NCBI RefSeq assembly: GCF_002266425.1
Contig: NZ_NPMN01000010.1
Coordinates: forward strand, 1 to 64,000
DNA length: 64,000 nucleotides
Direction of reading: 5' to 3'
From: Tissierella sp. P1
GTDB taxonomy: Bacteria; Bacillota; Clostridia; Tissierellales; Tissierellaceae
Part shown: one piece after another, positions 36,611-47,716 of the stretch
Layout of the letters: every line of letters starts with the position of its first letter
Position numbering within the stretch: position 1 is the stretch's first letter
Made by a program: the position numbers and the translations under genes
The notes under the pieces: generated by a model
The model's database searches: none
The model's input: the letters and a program-made list of their open reading frames with translations, nothing else
Told to the model about the DNA's origin: nothing

Positions 36611-36640
36611 AAAAGCTCCAAGGAAACTTGGAGCTTTTTC
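36611..36640 (+). terminator. Terminator of the glycine reductase operon
   Basis: AAAGCTCCAAG-GAAA-CTTGGAGCTTTTTC, an 11-base-pair stem with a GAAA loop and T run. Confidence 0.93.
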
Positions 36641-36705
36641 TTGCGAAGAATCTTTTATGATGTAATGACTTATCTTCAACAAGGACTTTATTGAGTATAA
36701 AATAG

Positions 36706-36734
36706 TTGTAATTTTGGCTAGGAAAGGTTATAAT
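36706..36734 (+). promoter_or_regulatory. Promoter of the BMP-type ABC operon
   Basis: TTGTAA (36706-36711), 17 bases, TATAAT (36729-36734). No purine riboswitch is seen in the leader. Confidence 0.7.
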
Positions 36735-36780
36735 TAACTCAAAGACGCTAGTCGAATGAATTAATTAAGGGGGGTATAAA

Positions 36781-37932
36781 ATGAAAAAAATATTAACATT
36801 TGCTCTGGCAATTATGTTAGTAGTTATGAGTGTAGCCGGATGTGGTAGTCAGAACACAGGTGGCTCAGGAAAAGGTGCTGAAATCGCACTTATTACCGAT
36901 AAGGGTAATATTGATGACAAATCATTTAACCAAGGATCATGGGAAGGCGTTGTTGCCTTTGCAAAGAAAGAAAAAATTTCACATACTTATATCAAACCTG
37001 AAGAGGCCTCAGATGCTGGATATCTAGCAGCTATTGACCTTGCGGTAACAGGTGGAGCAAAGGTTGTAGTAACTCCAGGATTCCTATTCGAAGTTCCAAT
37101 TTATGAAGCACAAACGAAATATCCAGATGTTAAGTTTATTCTTTTAGATGGGGCACCACATCCAGCTGATAGCAATACTGCAGAGATTAAAGAAAATGTT
37201 GCAAGTATATTGTATGCAGAAGAGCAATCAGGATATCTTGCAGGTTATGCTGCAGTTATGGATGGAATGACTAATCTTGGATTCATGGGTGGTATGGCAG
37301 TACCAGCTGTTCAAGCTTTTGGCTATGGGTATCTTCAAGGAGCTGAAGATGCTGCTAAAGAGCTAGGACTTTCTGATGGGGCAATAAAAGCAACATACCA
37401 TTATACTGGAAACTTTGAAGAAAACGATACAAATAAAGCAACTGCTAAAACAATGTACCAAGAAGGTGCAGAAGTAGTATTTGCATGTGGTGGTGCAGTT
37501 GGTAAATCTGTTATGTCAGCAGCTAGTGAAGCAGGAGCTAAGGTTATTGGAGTTGACGTTGATCAAAGATATGATAGTGAAACTGTAATTACATCAGCAG
37601 CGAAAGGCCTTGCAGCTTCAGTAGTATCTGTTCTTGAGTCTATATATAAAACAAATAGCTGGAATACATTCTCAGGAAAAACAACAGTATTTAATGCAAC
37701 TAACAATGGTGTAGGGTTACCAACTGTTGTAATAGGAGACGAGAAGGCAGATGCATTTGATAGATTCCAGTCCTTCAACAAAGAAAAATATGATGAAGCA
37801 TTTGAAAAATTAGTAGATGGCAGTGCTGAACCTATTCGTAAAATTGAGGTTGCAGATGCATCAGGAAATGCAACTGCAGATGAACTTACTAATCAATTAA
37901 ATCTTAAAAAAGTTGTAGTTACTACTAGGTAG
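36781..37932 (+). CDS. BMP family ABC transporter substrate-binding lipoprotein
   Basis: Extracellular nucleoside-binding lipoprotein of 383 residues. The signal ends in the lipobox VAGC at about residues 18-21. The Med/PnrA (BMP) pattern is clear: ALITDKGNIDDKSFNQGSWEG, VVTPGFLF, LGFMGGMAVPAVQAFGYGY, EVVFACGGAVGKSVMSAA and VIGVDVDQ. Family members bind purine or other nucleosides, and the operon continues with an ATPase and two permeases of the same system. AAGGGGGG precedes the ATG. Confidence 0.93.
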   Translation: MKKILTFALAIMLVVMSVAGCGSQNTGGSGKGAEIALITDKGNIDDKSFNQGSWEGVVAFAKKEKISHTYIKPEEASDAGYLAAIDLAVTGGAKVVVTPGFLFEVPIYEAQTKYPDVKFILLDGAPHPADSNTAEIKENVASILYAEEQSGYLAGYAAVMDGMTNLGFMGGMAVPAVQAFGYGYLQGAEDAAKELGLSDGAIKATYHYTGNFEENDTNKATAKTMYQEGAEVVFACGGAVGKSVMSAASEAGAKVIGVDVDQRYDSETVITSAAKGLAASVVSVLESIYKTNSWNTFSGKTTVFNATNNGVGLPTVVIGDEKADAFDRFQSFNKEKYDEAFEKLVDGSAEPIRKIEVADASGNATADELTNQLNLKKVVVTTR

Positions 37933-37991
37933 TAAGAAAAATTAAATTACCTGCCATATTGGCTAAGCCTTATGCAAGTAAAGTTCTATTA

Positions 37992-38018
37992 ATGGGGGAA
38001 GGCTAATCCCCCATTTTC
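37992..38018 (+). terminator. Attenuating hairpin behind the binding-protein gene
   Basis: AATGGGGG-AAGGCTAAT-CCCCCATT followed by TT. It probably tunes the ratio of binding protein to membrane components. Confidence 0.65.
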
Positions 38019-38080
38019 TATCCCATTTTATATGGGAATTTTGGGGAATAAAAAAATATAATTGATAAGAAGAGGTTAAA

Positions 38081-39627
38081 GTGGAAAATTATATTGTTGA
38101 AATGCTTAATATTACAAAAGAATTTCCGGGTATTATTGCTAACGACAATATTACCCTAAAATTGAAAAGAGGAGAAATACATGCACTTTTAGGAGAAAAT
38201 GGTGCTGGAAAATCCACCTTATGAGTGTTCTCTTTGGGCTTTATCAGGCTGAAAAGGGAGAGATAAGAAAGAATGAAGAGGTTGTTAAGATTAATAATCC
38301 TAATGACGCTAATGCATTAGGAATAGGAATGGTCCATCAGCACTTTAAGTTAGTAGAGATTTTTACTGTGCTTGAAAACATCATTCTTGGTGTTGAACCT
38401 AATAAAATGGGGTTCATAGAAAAGAAGGAAGCTAAGAAAAAGGTTATGGAGCTTAGTGAAAAATATGGTCTAATGGTTGACCCAGATGCTTTAATTGAAG
38501 ATATTACAGTAGGAATGCAGCAAAGAGTTGAAATTCTCAAAATGCTATATAGGAATAATGATATTTTGATATTTGATGAGCCTACGGCTGTTCTGACTCC
38601 TCAGGAAATTAAGGAGCTTCTCCAAATTATGAAGGGATTTGCTAAGGAAGGCAAATCAATTCTTTTCATTACTCATAAACTTAATGAAATAATGGAGGTT
38701 GCAGACAGATGTACTGTTCTTAGAAAAGGTAAATATATTGGAACTGTAGATGTCAAGGATACAACCAAGGAAGAGCTTTCTAGAATGATGGTGGGCCGTG
38801 ATATAAACTTTACTGTAGATAAAGAAAAAATGGAAACTGGAGAAGTGATTCTCTCCGTTAGGAATCTTACTGTAGCATCTAAAACGCATAAAAACAACGC
38901 AGTAAAAAATGTATCTTTCGATGTTAGGGCAGGTGAAATAGTGTGTCTTGCAGGGATTGATGGAAATGGACAGACAGAATTTGTTAATGCACTTACGGGA
39001 CTTGAAAAGCCTAGTTCAGGCAGCATTACTCTGTGCGGTAAGAATATAACAAAATCGTCTGTTAGACAGCGATCTATAGCTGGTATGAGTCATATTCCAG
39101 AGGATAGACACAAGCATGGTCTTGTATTAGATTACAAACTGGAGGAAAATTTAGTACTTCAGAGATATTGGAAACCTGAATTCCAAAAGAGAGGATTTAT
39201 AAAATTTGATGCAGTAAGGAAATATGCTGAAAGGCTTATAGAAGGATATGATATTAGATCAGGTCAAGGACCAATAACTATAACTAGAAGCATGTCTGGA
39301 GGTAACCAGCAGAAGGCAATAATTGCAAGAGAAATTGATAAGGAGCATGAGCTTCTAATAGCAGTACAACCTACAAGAGGATTAGATGTAGGAGCTATAG
39401 AGTATGTACACAAGCAGCTTGTTGCAAGGCGTGATGCAGGTAAAGCCGTATTTCTCGTGTCATTGGAACTGGAAGAAGTCATGAATGTATCTGACCGTAT
39501 TCTAGTAATATATGAGGGAGAGATAGTGGGAGAGCTTGATCCAAAAATAACAACTGTACAGGAGCTTGGACTTTACATGTCAGGCGCAAAACGTGATATC
39601 GTAAAGGAGATTAACGATGCAGGATAA
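38081..39627 (+). CDS. Nucleoside ABC transporter ATP-binding protein (twin domain), one frameshift
   Basis: Two fused ATPase domains in the sugar/nucleoside style, about 515 residues when corrected. Domain 1 has Walker [10 protein letters not shown], but the frame breaks right after it near 38219; one added A restores [14 protein letters not shown]. Signature [10 protein letters not shown] and [10 protein letters not shown] follow. Domain 2 has the degenerate [16 protein letters not shown] and QPTRGLDVG, the usual inactive second site of this family. The start is the GTG at 38081. It overlaps the permease by 11 bases. Most probably a sequence error, not a dead gene. Confidence 0.9.
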
Positions 39628-40813
39628 TAATAGTTTACCTAATAAAAATAAATCTTATTTAAAAAATATAATACACAGTAGTGGGTTTTCTTCATTTTCA
39701 TCGGCATTAATGGCTATTTTCCTTGGTTTAGTTTTTGGATTCCTTGTAATGCTCATTGCGGCACCGGGAAATGCATTAGCAGGATTTCAATATGTAGTCT
39801 TAGGTGGTTTTAATCGTATAGCTGATGTCTTTTATTTTGCTACTCCAATACTTATGACAGGTCTAGCAGTTGGATTTGCATTTAAGATGGGGTTATTTAA
39901 TATAGGGGCATCAGGGCAGTATACAATGGGAATGTTTTTTGCTCTCTATGTAGGCTTCATGTGGAAATTGCCAGATAATATACATTGGATTGTAGCTATT
40001 TTAGCTGGGATGATAGGGGGAATGCTTTGGGGATTTATACCTGGAATTTTCAAAGCTTTAATGAATGTAAATGAAGTAATTACATCAATAATGTTCAACT
40101 ATATAGGTATGTATTTGGTGGATATGTTAATTAAGGGGAATTCTGTTATGTATATATCTGACAAAACAAGAACCAAATATTTACCAGCAAGTGCTCAAAT
40201 TCCATCTCTTGGTATTTCAGGTTCCAATGTAAACCTTGGTATAATACTGGCAATAATCATTGGGATTATTTTGTACATCGTACTTCAGAAAACCACATTT
40301 GGTTATGAACTTAAGGCCACAGGCTTTAATAAATATGCCAGTGAATATGCTGGGATGAAAGGTAAAACAAATATAATTATTACCATGACAATAGCTGGAG
40401 GTTTAGCAGGACTTGGAGGAGCCTTTGCTATACTTGCACCATCTGCTATTGCAGGAAGCAGCATGACCTATGAACCTATTAATATTATTGCTGCTAATGG
40501 ATTTAACGGTATAGCTGTTGCACTTTTAGGAAACTCCCATCCTATAGGAATTATTTTTTCATCAGCTTTTATTTCCCATATACAGCGTGGAGGTACACTA
40601 GCAAGCCTTGTAGGCTATAAACCGGAAATAATAGATGTTGTCATAGCGGTTATTATTTATTTCTCAGCTTTTGCTATGATAATGAATTCAGCATTAGCTA
40701 AGTTTATTAAGGGACGACTTGAAAAGATGCATACTGCTCATGCATCAGAAGATGAACTAGAACACACTGATCTGGATAAGGTGTCTGATAATAATACAAA
40801 GGAGGCAGAATAA
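39617..40813 (+). CDS. Nucleoside ABC transporter permease (YufP/NupP type)
   Basis: Multi-pass membrane protein of 398 residues in the BPD_transp_2 family. Motifs include LMTGLAVGFAFKMGLFNIGASGQYTMG and the coupling region ELKATGFNKYASEYAGM. About ten spans are visible and a charged cytoplasmic tail ends the protein. It overlaps the ATPase gene by 11 bases and the next permease by one base, so the four genes form one transporter operon. Confidence 0.92.
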   Translation: MQDNNSLPNKNKSYLKNIIHSSGFSSFSSALMAIFLGLVFGFLVMLIAAPGNALAGFQYVVLGGFNRIADVFYFATPILMTGLAVGFAFKMGLFNIGASGQYTMGMFFALYVGFMWKLPDNIHWIVAILAGMIGGMLWGFIPGIFKALMNVNEVITSIMFNYIGMYLVDMLIKGNSVMYISDKTRTKYLPASAQIPSLGISGSNVNLGIILAIIIGIILYIVLQKTTFGYELKATGFNKYASEYAGMKGKTNIIITMTIAGGLAGLGGAFAILAPSAIAGSSMTYEPINIIAANGFNGIAVALLGNSHPIGIIFSSAFISHIQRGGTLASLVGYKPEIIDVVIAVIIYFSAFAMIMNSALAKFIKGRLEKMHTAHASEDELEHTDLDKVSDNNTKEAE

Positions 40814-41778
40814 TGGATACTATATATTACTTGATTCAAAATATGCTTCCTGTGGCAATGCCTTTGCTTCTTGTAGCATTGGGCGGTATGTTCAGTGAAA
40901 TAGGTGGTGTAGTAAATATTGCACTTGAAGGAATAATGCTTTTCGGGGCATTCTTTGGGGCGTTATTTGTTTACTTTGTTCAAAATTCAGGGATAGATCC
41001 ACAAACTGTTTTACTTTTAGGAATGTTAATTGCTGCAATTGCTGGTTTGATATATTCTCTGCTATTATCCTTTGCAGCAGTTACTATGAAAGCAGATCAA
41101 GTTATTACTGGTACTTCCCTTAATATGCTTATTCCTGCGGCAATTTTATTATTTTCAAAAATGTTCTTTAATAGTGATGGTATCACTACAAATATGAACT
41201 TTTATATTAGGGAAATACCTGTTTTAGGAAAGATTCCTGTATTAGGGCAGATGTTCTTCCAGAGAACCTATCTGACTGTTATGATTAGTTTTATATTTCT
41301 TATAATAGCAATTATCATATTCTATAAAACAAAATTTGGTCTAAGACTTCGAGCATGCGGAGAGCATCCTCATGCTGCTGATTCTGTAGGTATCAACGTT
41401 CATAGAATGAGATATGCAGGTACTAGTATTTCTGGAATTTTAGGTGGAATTGGGGGATTTTTCTACTCAGTTGGAGTTATGGATGGAAATGTAAATGGAC
41501 ACACGGGAGTAGCAGGATTTGGATTCTTAGCTTTGGCAGTAATGATTTTTGGACAATGGAAACCAATAAGAATTTTTCTTGCAGCTATGTTCTTTGCATT
41601 TTTAAGAACATTAGCATATTCAGTTTCTCTGATACCTTTCCTAGCTAATCTAGGAATTAATCAAACTTACTATAAAATGCTTCCATATTTGGCTACAATG
41701 ATAGTACTAGCATTTACCTCAAAAAAATCAAGGGCACCTAAGGCAGAAGGTATACCTTATGATAAATCTCAGAGGTAG
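40813..41778 (+). CDS. Nucleoside ABC transporter permease (YufQ/NupQ type)
   Basis: Second permease of 321 residues, BPD_transp_2 family, about eight to nine spans. The N-terminal LLLVALGGMFSEIGGVVNIALEGIMLFGAFFG and the coupling motif GLRLRACGEHPHAADSVGINV identify the YufQ group. It forms the heterodimeric membrane channel with the preceding permease. Confidence 0.92.
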   Translation: MDTIYYLIQNMLPVAMPLLLVALGGMFSEIGGVVNIALEGIMLFGAFFGALFVYFVQNSGIDPQTVLLLGMLIAAIAGLIYSLLLSFAAVTMKADQVITGTSLNMLIPAAILLFSKMFFNSDGITTNMNFYIREIPVLGKIPVLGQMFFQRTYLTVMISFIFLIIAIIIFYKTKFGLRLRACGEHPHAADSVGINVHRMRYAGTSISGILGGIGGFFYSVGVMDGNVNGHTGVAGFGFLALAVMIFGQWKPIRIFLAAMFFAFLRTLAYSVSLIPFLANLGINQTYYKMLPYLATMIVLAFTSKKSRAPKAEGIPYDKSQR

Positions 41779-41822
41779 CAGAATATAATTTAAATAACTA
41801 AAAAATAATAAAAAAAATTTAG

Positions 41823-41859
41823 AAGACAAGGTTGATATAAAAATTCCTTGTCTTTTTAT
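41823..41859 (+). terminator. Terminator of the BMP-type ABC operon
   Basis: AAGACAAGG and CCTTGTCTT pair around an AT-rich loop, with a T-rich run behind. Confidence 0.85.
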
Positions 41860-41860
41860 T

Positions 41861-41888
41861 TTGTACTTTGTCGAATATTTGGTATAAT
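41861..41888 (+). promoter_or_regulatory. Promoter of rpoN
   Basis: TTGTAC (41861-41866), 16 bases, TATAAT (41883-41888). Confidence 0.65.
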
Positions 41889-41923
41889 ATAGTTAAGACT
41901 ATATATTAGGAAGGTTGAGCTGG

Positions 41924-43300
41924 ATGAGACTTAGCTATGATTTAACTCTTGAACAGTCACAAAAATTAATAATGACACCAGAACTAAGGCAGGCTATAGA
42001 ATTGCTTCAATTTAATAGTCTGGAATTAAAGGAATATATAACTAACGAAATGGAACAGAATCCTATGCTTGAGTCATTAAGTTCTTCTGAGGAATTTGAA
42101 AACTTAGATAAATATGCTAATGACAATGATGTAGACTGGAAGGAATACTTAGAGAAGTACGACGATATTAGCTATAGACCCCAAGTTGATAAAAATATAA
42201 AGGAATATAATTATGAATCCTTTGTTTCTTATGAACCCACATTAAAAGAGCATTTAATGTCACAGCTAAGTCTTATTCCTCTGGATAATAAGGAACATAA
42301 AATTGGCGAGAACATTATTCAGAATATTGATGAAAATGGTTATTTAAATATTTCAACAGAAGAAATTGCAAGCTTTATGAAATGCGAGAAAGATGAGGTT
42401 GAAATAGTATTAGATATTATTCAAACATTTGAACCAGCAGGAGTCGGTGCAAGAGATTTAAAGGAATGTTTATTAATTCAAGTAAGAAATAAAAAGGATG
42501 CTACTAACTATATTATTATAATAATTGAAGACTATTTAGAAGATCTTGGCTATAATAGAATACAAAAAATTGCTAAAGAACTGAATCTTGACTTACAGCA
42601 AGTTCAGGATGCCTGTGACTATATAAAGCGATTAGAGCCTAAGCTTGGTAGGTCTTTCAGAGGAAACAATGAAGAAGTAAGATATATTATTCCAGATGCT
42701 GAGATCCAATTAATAGATGGAGAATTTGTTGTGGTCATAAATGATGTTACAGGTCCTAGGCTTAACATAAACAATTACTATAAAGGATTAATGAAGTCAG
42801 GCGGAGATAAAAACACTATAGATTTTCTTAATGAAAAATTTAACTCTGCAATGTGGATTATTAGAAGCATAGAGCAGAGGAGAAACACGATTAAAAGGGT
42901 AATAGAATCTATATTAAAATTTCAAAAAGATTTTTTTATTGAAGGAGAAAAGGCACTAAAGCCTTTAACATTGAAAGATATAGCTGACGATATTGAGATG
43001 CATGAGTCAACCATATCTCGAGCAACCAATGGAAAATACGTGCAAACTCCTAGGGGACTGTTCGAACTAAAGTATTTCTTTTCCTCTGGGATATTAGGGG
43101 AAGAGGGAGATATATCATCCACTAGCATTAAGGTTACATTAAAAGATATTGTAGATGGTGAAGATACTAAGAAACCTTATAGTGATCAAAAGATATCAGA
43201 CTTATTAAAAGAACAGGGTATAAACATTTCAAGAAGGACTGTTGCAAAATATAGAGATGAATTAGGCATACCTTCATCTTCAATGAGAAGAAGATATTAA
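41924..43300 (+). CDS. rpoN: RNA polymerase sigma-54 factor
   Basis: Sigma factor of 458 residues that binds -24/-12 promoters and needs an AAA+ activator. Region I is Q/L rich (LTLEQSQKLIMTPELRQAIELLQF), followed by an acidic region, a core-binding domain (about 100-280), a helix-turn-helix with IADDIEMHESTISRATNGKY, and the RpoN box in ISRRTVAKYRDELGIPSS. The ATG at 41924 is well spaced from AGGAAGG; the upstream TTG touches that site. It is followed by cggR, an arrangement seen in other Clostridia. No clear sigma-54 promoter or activator gene was found in the window. Confidence 0.95.
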   Translation: MRLSYDLTLEQSQKLIMTPELRQAIELLQFNSLELKEYITNEMEQNPMLESLSSSEEFENLDKYANDNDVDWKEYLEKYDDISYRPQVDKNIKEYNYESFVSYEPTLKEHLMSQLSLIPLDNKEHKIGENIIQNIDENGYLNISTEEIASFMKCEKDEVEIVLDIIQTFEPAGVGARDLKECLLIQVRNKKDATNYIIIIIEDYLEDLGYNRIQKIAKELNLDLQQVQDACDYIKRLEPKLGRSFRGNNEEVRYIIPDAEIQLIDGEFVVVINDVTGPRLNINNYYKGLMKSGGDKNTIDFLNEKFNSAMWIIRSIEQRRNTIKRVIESILKFQKDFFIEGEKALKPLTLKDIADDIEMHESTISRATNGKYVQTPRGLFELKYFFSSGILGEEGDISSTSIKVTLKDIVDGEDTKKPYSDQKISDLLKEQGINISRRTVAKYRDELGIPSSSMRRRY

Positions 43301-43323
43301 TTTGAAAAAAGGATATTTACTTA

Positions 43324-43352
43324 TTGCATAAAAAATAAATATAATATATACT
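43324..43352 (+). promoter_or_regulatory. Promoter of the cggR-gap operon
   Basis: TTGCAT (43324-43329), 17 bases, TATACT (43347-43352). The start site near 43359 lies before the CggR operator. Confidence 0.7.
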
Positions 43353-43394
43353 ATAGGTGGTGGAATTTATATTCTACCATTTCTTTAATACAAC

Positions 43395-43430
43395 CGGGAC
43401 AAATAATACATATGTGGGTCGAAAAATGAC
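43395..43430 (+). promoter_or_regulatory. CggR operator
   Basis: CGGGAC-N6-TACA-N4-TGGGTC-N6-TGAC, in the layout of the Bacillus subtilis CggR site (two CGGGAC-N6-TGTC half sites with N4 between). The spacing is exact and the bases partly diverged. It lies downstream of the promoter, so CggR would act by blocking elongation and be released by fructose-1,6-bisphosphate. Confidence 0.8.
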
Positions 43431-43469
43431 CAGTTAAGCAATTAAAACTTCTTACTATGAGGTGATTTA

Positions 43470-44504
43470 ATGGAAATACTAGAATTATTGAAAAAGATAA
43501 CACCAGAAATTATTGAAATAATTGAAAAAAGATATCTTATTTTAAGGGCTATTTCCTATAATCAACCTATAGGGAGAAGAGCTTTGTCAGGAGAATTAGG
43601 ATTTAAGGAAAGAACTATAAGGGATGAGGTAAGTATACTCAAAAATCAAGGGCTGTTAAATATAGATTTAATGGGTATGTATATCACTGATGATGGAAAA
43701 AAAATATTAGAAAATTTACACTCAATCTATGGTAACCTAAAAGGTATCCCAAAGCTAGAAGAAAGATTACAAGAGATATTAGGAATAAAGAAAATGATTA
43801 TAGTACCTGGAAATTCTGCGGAAAACAGTATGGTTCTGAAGGATATGGGTAAAATTACATCTAGAGTACTGAAGAATATCATTCAACCTAAGGATATAAT
43901 TGGTATAACTGGTGGAAGTACAATGGCAGTAGTAGCTGAGGAGATTACTCCTGATAATAAATCCAGAGACATAATGGTTATACCTGCAAGGGGAGGTCTG
44001 GGACGTGAAGTAGAGACTCAATCCAATTCCATAGCAGCAAAATTAGGACAGCAGTTAGGTGGGTCATATAGATTATTATATGTACCAGATGGATTGGAAG
44101 AGAAAGCCCTAGAACTTATGTTAAAAAATGAAGAAATCAGAGAATCTATGGAAATGATAAATAATATGAATACTCTTGTATTTGGAATTGGCAGAGCAGA
44201 TACCATGGCTAAAAGACGAAATCTATCTGAAGAAAGAATAGAAGAATTAATTAATAAGGGAGCAGTAGCAGAAGCTCTTGGTCATTATTTTGATATTAAA
44301 GGAAACGAAATTTGGGAATTTAAGACCATTGGATTATCTCTTGAAAAGTTTAAATCATTAAATAATGTTATTGGAGTTGCAGGGGGAGAGGAAAAGGCAG
44401 AATCCATAATCTCTGTATCTACTTTGAACTCAAATATGACATTGATAACAGATGAATCTGCTGCAGAAAAGATATTGGAAATTGTGAATGAAGCTACAAA
44501 GTAG
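43470..44504 (+). CDS. cggR: Central glycolytic genes regulator (SorC/DeoR-type repressor)
   Basis: Repressor of 344 residues. An N-terminal winged helix (YNQPIGRRALSGELGFKERTIRDEVSILKNQGLL) is followed by the sugar-binding domain of the SorC family (about 85-340) with GITGGSTMAVVAEEI, MVIPARGGLGREVETQSNSIAA and GIGRADTMAKRR, which bind phosphate groups. It is the first gene of cggR-gap-pgk-tpiA-gpmI-eno and controls its own operon through the site at 43395. Confidence 0.95.
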   Translation: MEILELLKKITPEIIEIIEKRYLILRAISYNQPIGRRALSGELGFKERTIRDEVSILKNQGLLNIDLMGMYITDDGKKILENLHSIYGNLKGIPKLEERLQEILGIKKMIIVPGNSAENSMVLKDMGKITSRVLKNIIQPKDIIGITGGSTMAVVAEEITPDNKSRDIMVIPARGGLGREVETQSNSIAAKLGQQLGGSYRLLYVPDGLEEKALELMLKNEEIRESMEMINNMNTLVFGIGRADTMAKRRNLSEERIEELINKGAVAEALGHYFDIKGNEIWEFKTIGLSLEKFKSLNNVIGVAGGEEKAESIISVSTLNSNMTLITDESAAEKILEIVNEATK

Positions 44505-44552
44505 CTAAAAATATAAGAACTAAAAAATACAAATAAATAGGAGGAGTTTTTT

Positions 44553-45556
<1,004 letters not shown>

Positions 45557-45572
45557 GCATAAATGATATAAG

Positions 45573-45592
45573 GTCGGGCATATTTGCCCGAC
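45573..45592 (+). other. Hairpin between gap and pgk
   Basis: GTCGGGCA-TATT-TGCCCGAC, an 8-base-pair GC-rich stem without T run, probably a stability or processing element that sets gap above pgk expression. Confidence 0.65.
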
Positions 45593-45642
45593 TTCATCAA
45601 ATTATTATTAAGTCAGCAAATATTGGTGATGGGGGGATTTAA

Positions 45643-46836
45643 ATGCTAAATAAAAAATCATTAAAAGATCTAGACTTTACAGGGAAAAAAGTATTGGTTA
45701 GATGTGATTTTAATGTGCCAATGGATGGAAATGGTAAAATTACGGATGATATAAGAATAACATCTTCACTACCAACTATAAATTATTTAATTGAAAAAGA
45801 TGCTAAGATTATACTTATGTCACATTTAGGTAGACCAAAGGGAGAAGCAAATAAAAAGTATTCATTGAAAGCAGTAGCAGATAGGCTAACAGAACTACTT
45901 AACAAAGAAGTTATATTCGCAGAAGATGATAATGTTGTATCTAGTGCGGTGAAAAAACAAATAGATGCTATGGAAGATGGAGATGTTTTATTACTTGAAA
46001 ACACAAGATTTAGAAAAGAAGAAGAAAAGAATGAAGAAAACTTCGCAAAGGATTTAGCATCATTAGGAGATTTATATGTAAATGACGCTTTTGGAACTTC
46101 TCATAGGGCTCATGCATCTAATGTAGGTGTATCCACCTATTTACCTTCTGCTGTAGGGTTTTTAGTGGATAAAGAGATATCTGTAATGGGTAAGGCTTTA
46201 GAGTCACCTGAGAGACCTTTTGTAGCCATATTAGGTGGTGCAAAGGTATCAGATAAAATAGGAGTAATAGAAAACCTTATAAATAAGGTAGATACCATAA
46301 TAGTTGGTGGCGGAATGGCTTATACTTTCTTAAAGGCACAGGGATATGAAATTGGTAAATCCTTACTGGAAGAAGATAAGATTGAGCTAGCAAAGGAACT
46401 ATTGCAAAAAGCAAAAGACAATAATGTCAAATTAATGTTGCCAGTAGATGTAGTAGCTGCGAGAGAATTTAAAAATGATACTGAATTTAAGACTGTTAAA
46501 ATAGATAATATATCCGAGGATATGATGGGATTAGATATAGGTGATGAATCTATAAAATTATTCTCAAACCTAATCAAAGAAGCGAAGACGGTAATCTGGA
46601 ATGGACCTATGGGAGTATTTGAAATGGAAAACTTTGCAAAGGGTACAGATGCCATTGCAAGAGCTATGGCGGAATCAGAAGGTATAACTATAGTTGGTGG
46701 TGGAGATTCAGCTTCAGCAGTTGAAAAATCAGGCTATGCAGAAAAAATGACTCATATTTCAACAGGTGGAGGAGCTTCCTTAGAATTTCTTGAAGGAAAA
46801 GTTCTACCAGGAATTGAGGCAATATCAGACAATTAA
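45643..46836 (+). CDS. pgk: Phosphoglycerate kinase
   Basis: Transfers phosphate from 1,3-bisphosphoglycerate to ADP. Monomer of 397 residues with the family start [34 protein letters not shown], the hinge [11 protein letters not shown], and the nucleotide loop [15 protein letters not shown] near the end. RBS is GGGGGG. It lies between gap and tpiA; a palindromic repeat starts directly after its stop. Confidence 0.97.
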   Translation: MLNKKSLKDLDFTGKKVLVRCDFNVPMDGNGKITDDIRITSSLPTINYLIEKDAKIILMSHLGRPKGEANKKYSLKAVADRLTELLNKEVIFAEDDNVVSSAVKKQIDAMEDGDVLLLENTRFRKEEEKNEENFAKDLASLGDLYVNDAFGTSHRAHASNVGVSTYLPSAVGFLVDKEISVMGKALESPERPFVAILGGAKVSDKIGVIENLINKVDTIIVGGGMAYTFLKAQGYEIGKSLLEEDKIELAKELLQKAKDNNVKLMLPVDVVAAREFKNDTEFKTVKIDNISEDMMGLDIGDESIKLFSNLIKEAKTVIWNGPMGVFEMENFAKGTDAIARAMAESEGITIVGGGDSASAVEKSGYAEKMTHISTGGGASLEFLEGKVLPGIEAISDN

Positions 46837-46940
46837 CAATGCACAATGCACAATTAGGGAAGCAGCCGAAGGTCGCAAATAAAAGACCCAAAAGCTAGAC
46901 CCCAACAATTGTGAATTGTGAACCGTGAATTGTGCATTGA
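46837..46940 (+). repeat. Intergenic palindromic repeat between pgk and tpiA
   Basis: Left CAATGCACAATGCACAATT and right GTGAATTGTGCATTG units form a long imperfect hairpin around AAGCAGCCGAAGGTCGC. Built from iterated CAATTG/CACAAT-like units, like the repeats at 24367 and 49249. Confidence 0.75.
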
Positions 46941-46960
46941 ATAAAGAGGGGGTAATGTTA

Positions 46961-47704
46961 ATGCGAACTCCTATAATCGCAGGAAATTGGAAAATGAATA
47001 ATACAATAAGTGAAGGACTACAATTAGTGGGAGGAATAAAATCCCACAATTTAAATCAGGACGTAGAAGCAGTTCTTTGTGTACCCTTTACTATTATCCA
47101 AGATGTAAAAAAAGCTGTAGAAAATACTAATATAAAACTGGGTGCCCAAAATATGCACTGGGAAGAAAATGGAGCCTTTACAGGTGAAATTTCTCCAAAG
47201 ATGTTAAAGGAACTAGGGGTTGATTATGTAATAATTGGCCATTCTGAGAGACGTCAATATTTTAATGAAACAGATATTACAGTAAATAAAAAAATAAAAG
47301 CTGCTATTTCCCATGATATTAAGCCAATAGTTTGTGTAGGAGAGACTTTAGAGGAAAGAGAAGCAAATATAGAAAAAGATGTGGTCAAGTCTCAAATCTT
47401 AAAAGCTTTTGAGGGAATAGAAGAAAAAGACCTAGATAATATCGTAATTGCATATGAACCGATCTGGGCTATAGGTACAGGCAAGACTGCTTCATCAGAT
47501 GATGCAAACGATATGATCCTTTTTATAAGGGAAACCATAGGGGAAAAATATGGTGAAAAGAAAAATGTAATTAGAATTCAATATGGTGGATCTGTGAAGC
47601 CAAGCAATATAAAAGAATTAATGGATAAATCTGAAATAGACGGTGCCTTAGTTGGAGGAGCTAGTCTAGTTGCTCAAGATTTTGTAGATTTAATAAATTT
47701 TTAA
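46961..47704 (+). CDS. tpiA: Triosephosphate isomerase
   Basis: TIM-barrel enzyme of 247 residues that interconverts dihydroxyacetone phosphate and glyceraldehyde-3-phosphate. Catalytic residues: Asn and Lys in AGNWKMN, His in IGHSERRQYF, Glu in VIAYEPIWAIGTG; the phosphate loop is YGGSVKPSN. The ATG at 46961 was chosen because AGAGGGGG lies 8 bases before it; upstream in-frame starts lie in the repeat. gpmI begins 12 bases after the stop. Confidence 0.97.
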   Translation: MRTPIIAGNWKMNNTISEGLQLVGGIKSHNLNQDVEAVLCVPFTIIQDVKKAVENTNIKLGAQNMHWEENGAFTGEISPKMLKELGVDYVIIGHSERRQYFNETDITVNKKIKAAISHDIKPIVCVGETLEEREANIEKDVVKSQILKAFEGIEEKDLDNIVIAYEPIWAIGTGKTASSDDANDMILFIRETIGEKYGEKKNVIRIQYGGSVKPSNIKELMDKSEIDGALVGGASLVAQDFVDLINF

Positions 47705-47716
47705 TTGGAGGATAAT

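Noticed and set aside
36661-36780. Possible purine riboswitch before the BMP-type nucleoside transporter
   Set aside because: The conserved purine aptamer core and its two hairpin loops are not present; only a promoter is visible.
41924-43300. Sigma-54 promoters near rpoN or elsewhere in the window
   Set aside because: No convincing TGGCAC-N5-TTGC element was found by eye, and no AAA+ activator gene is present.
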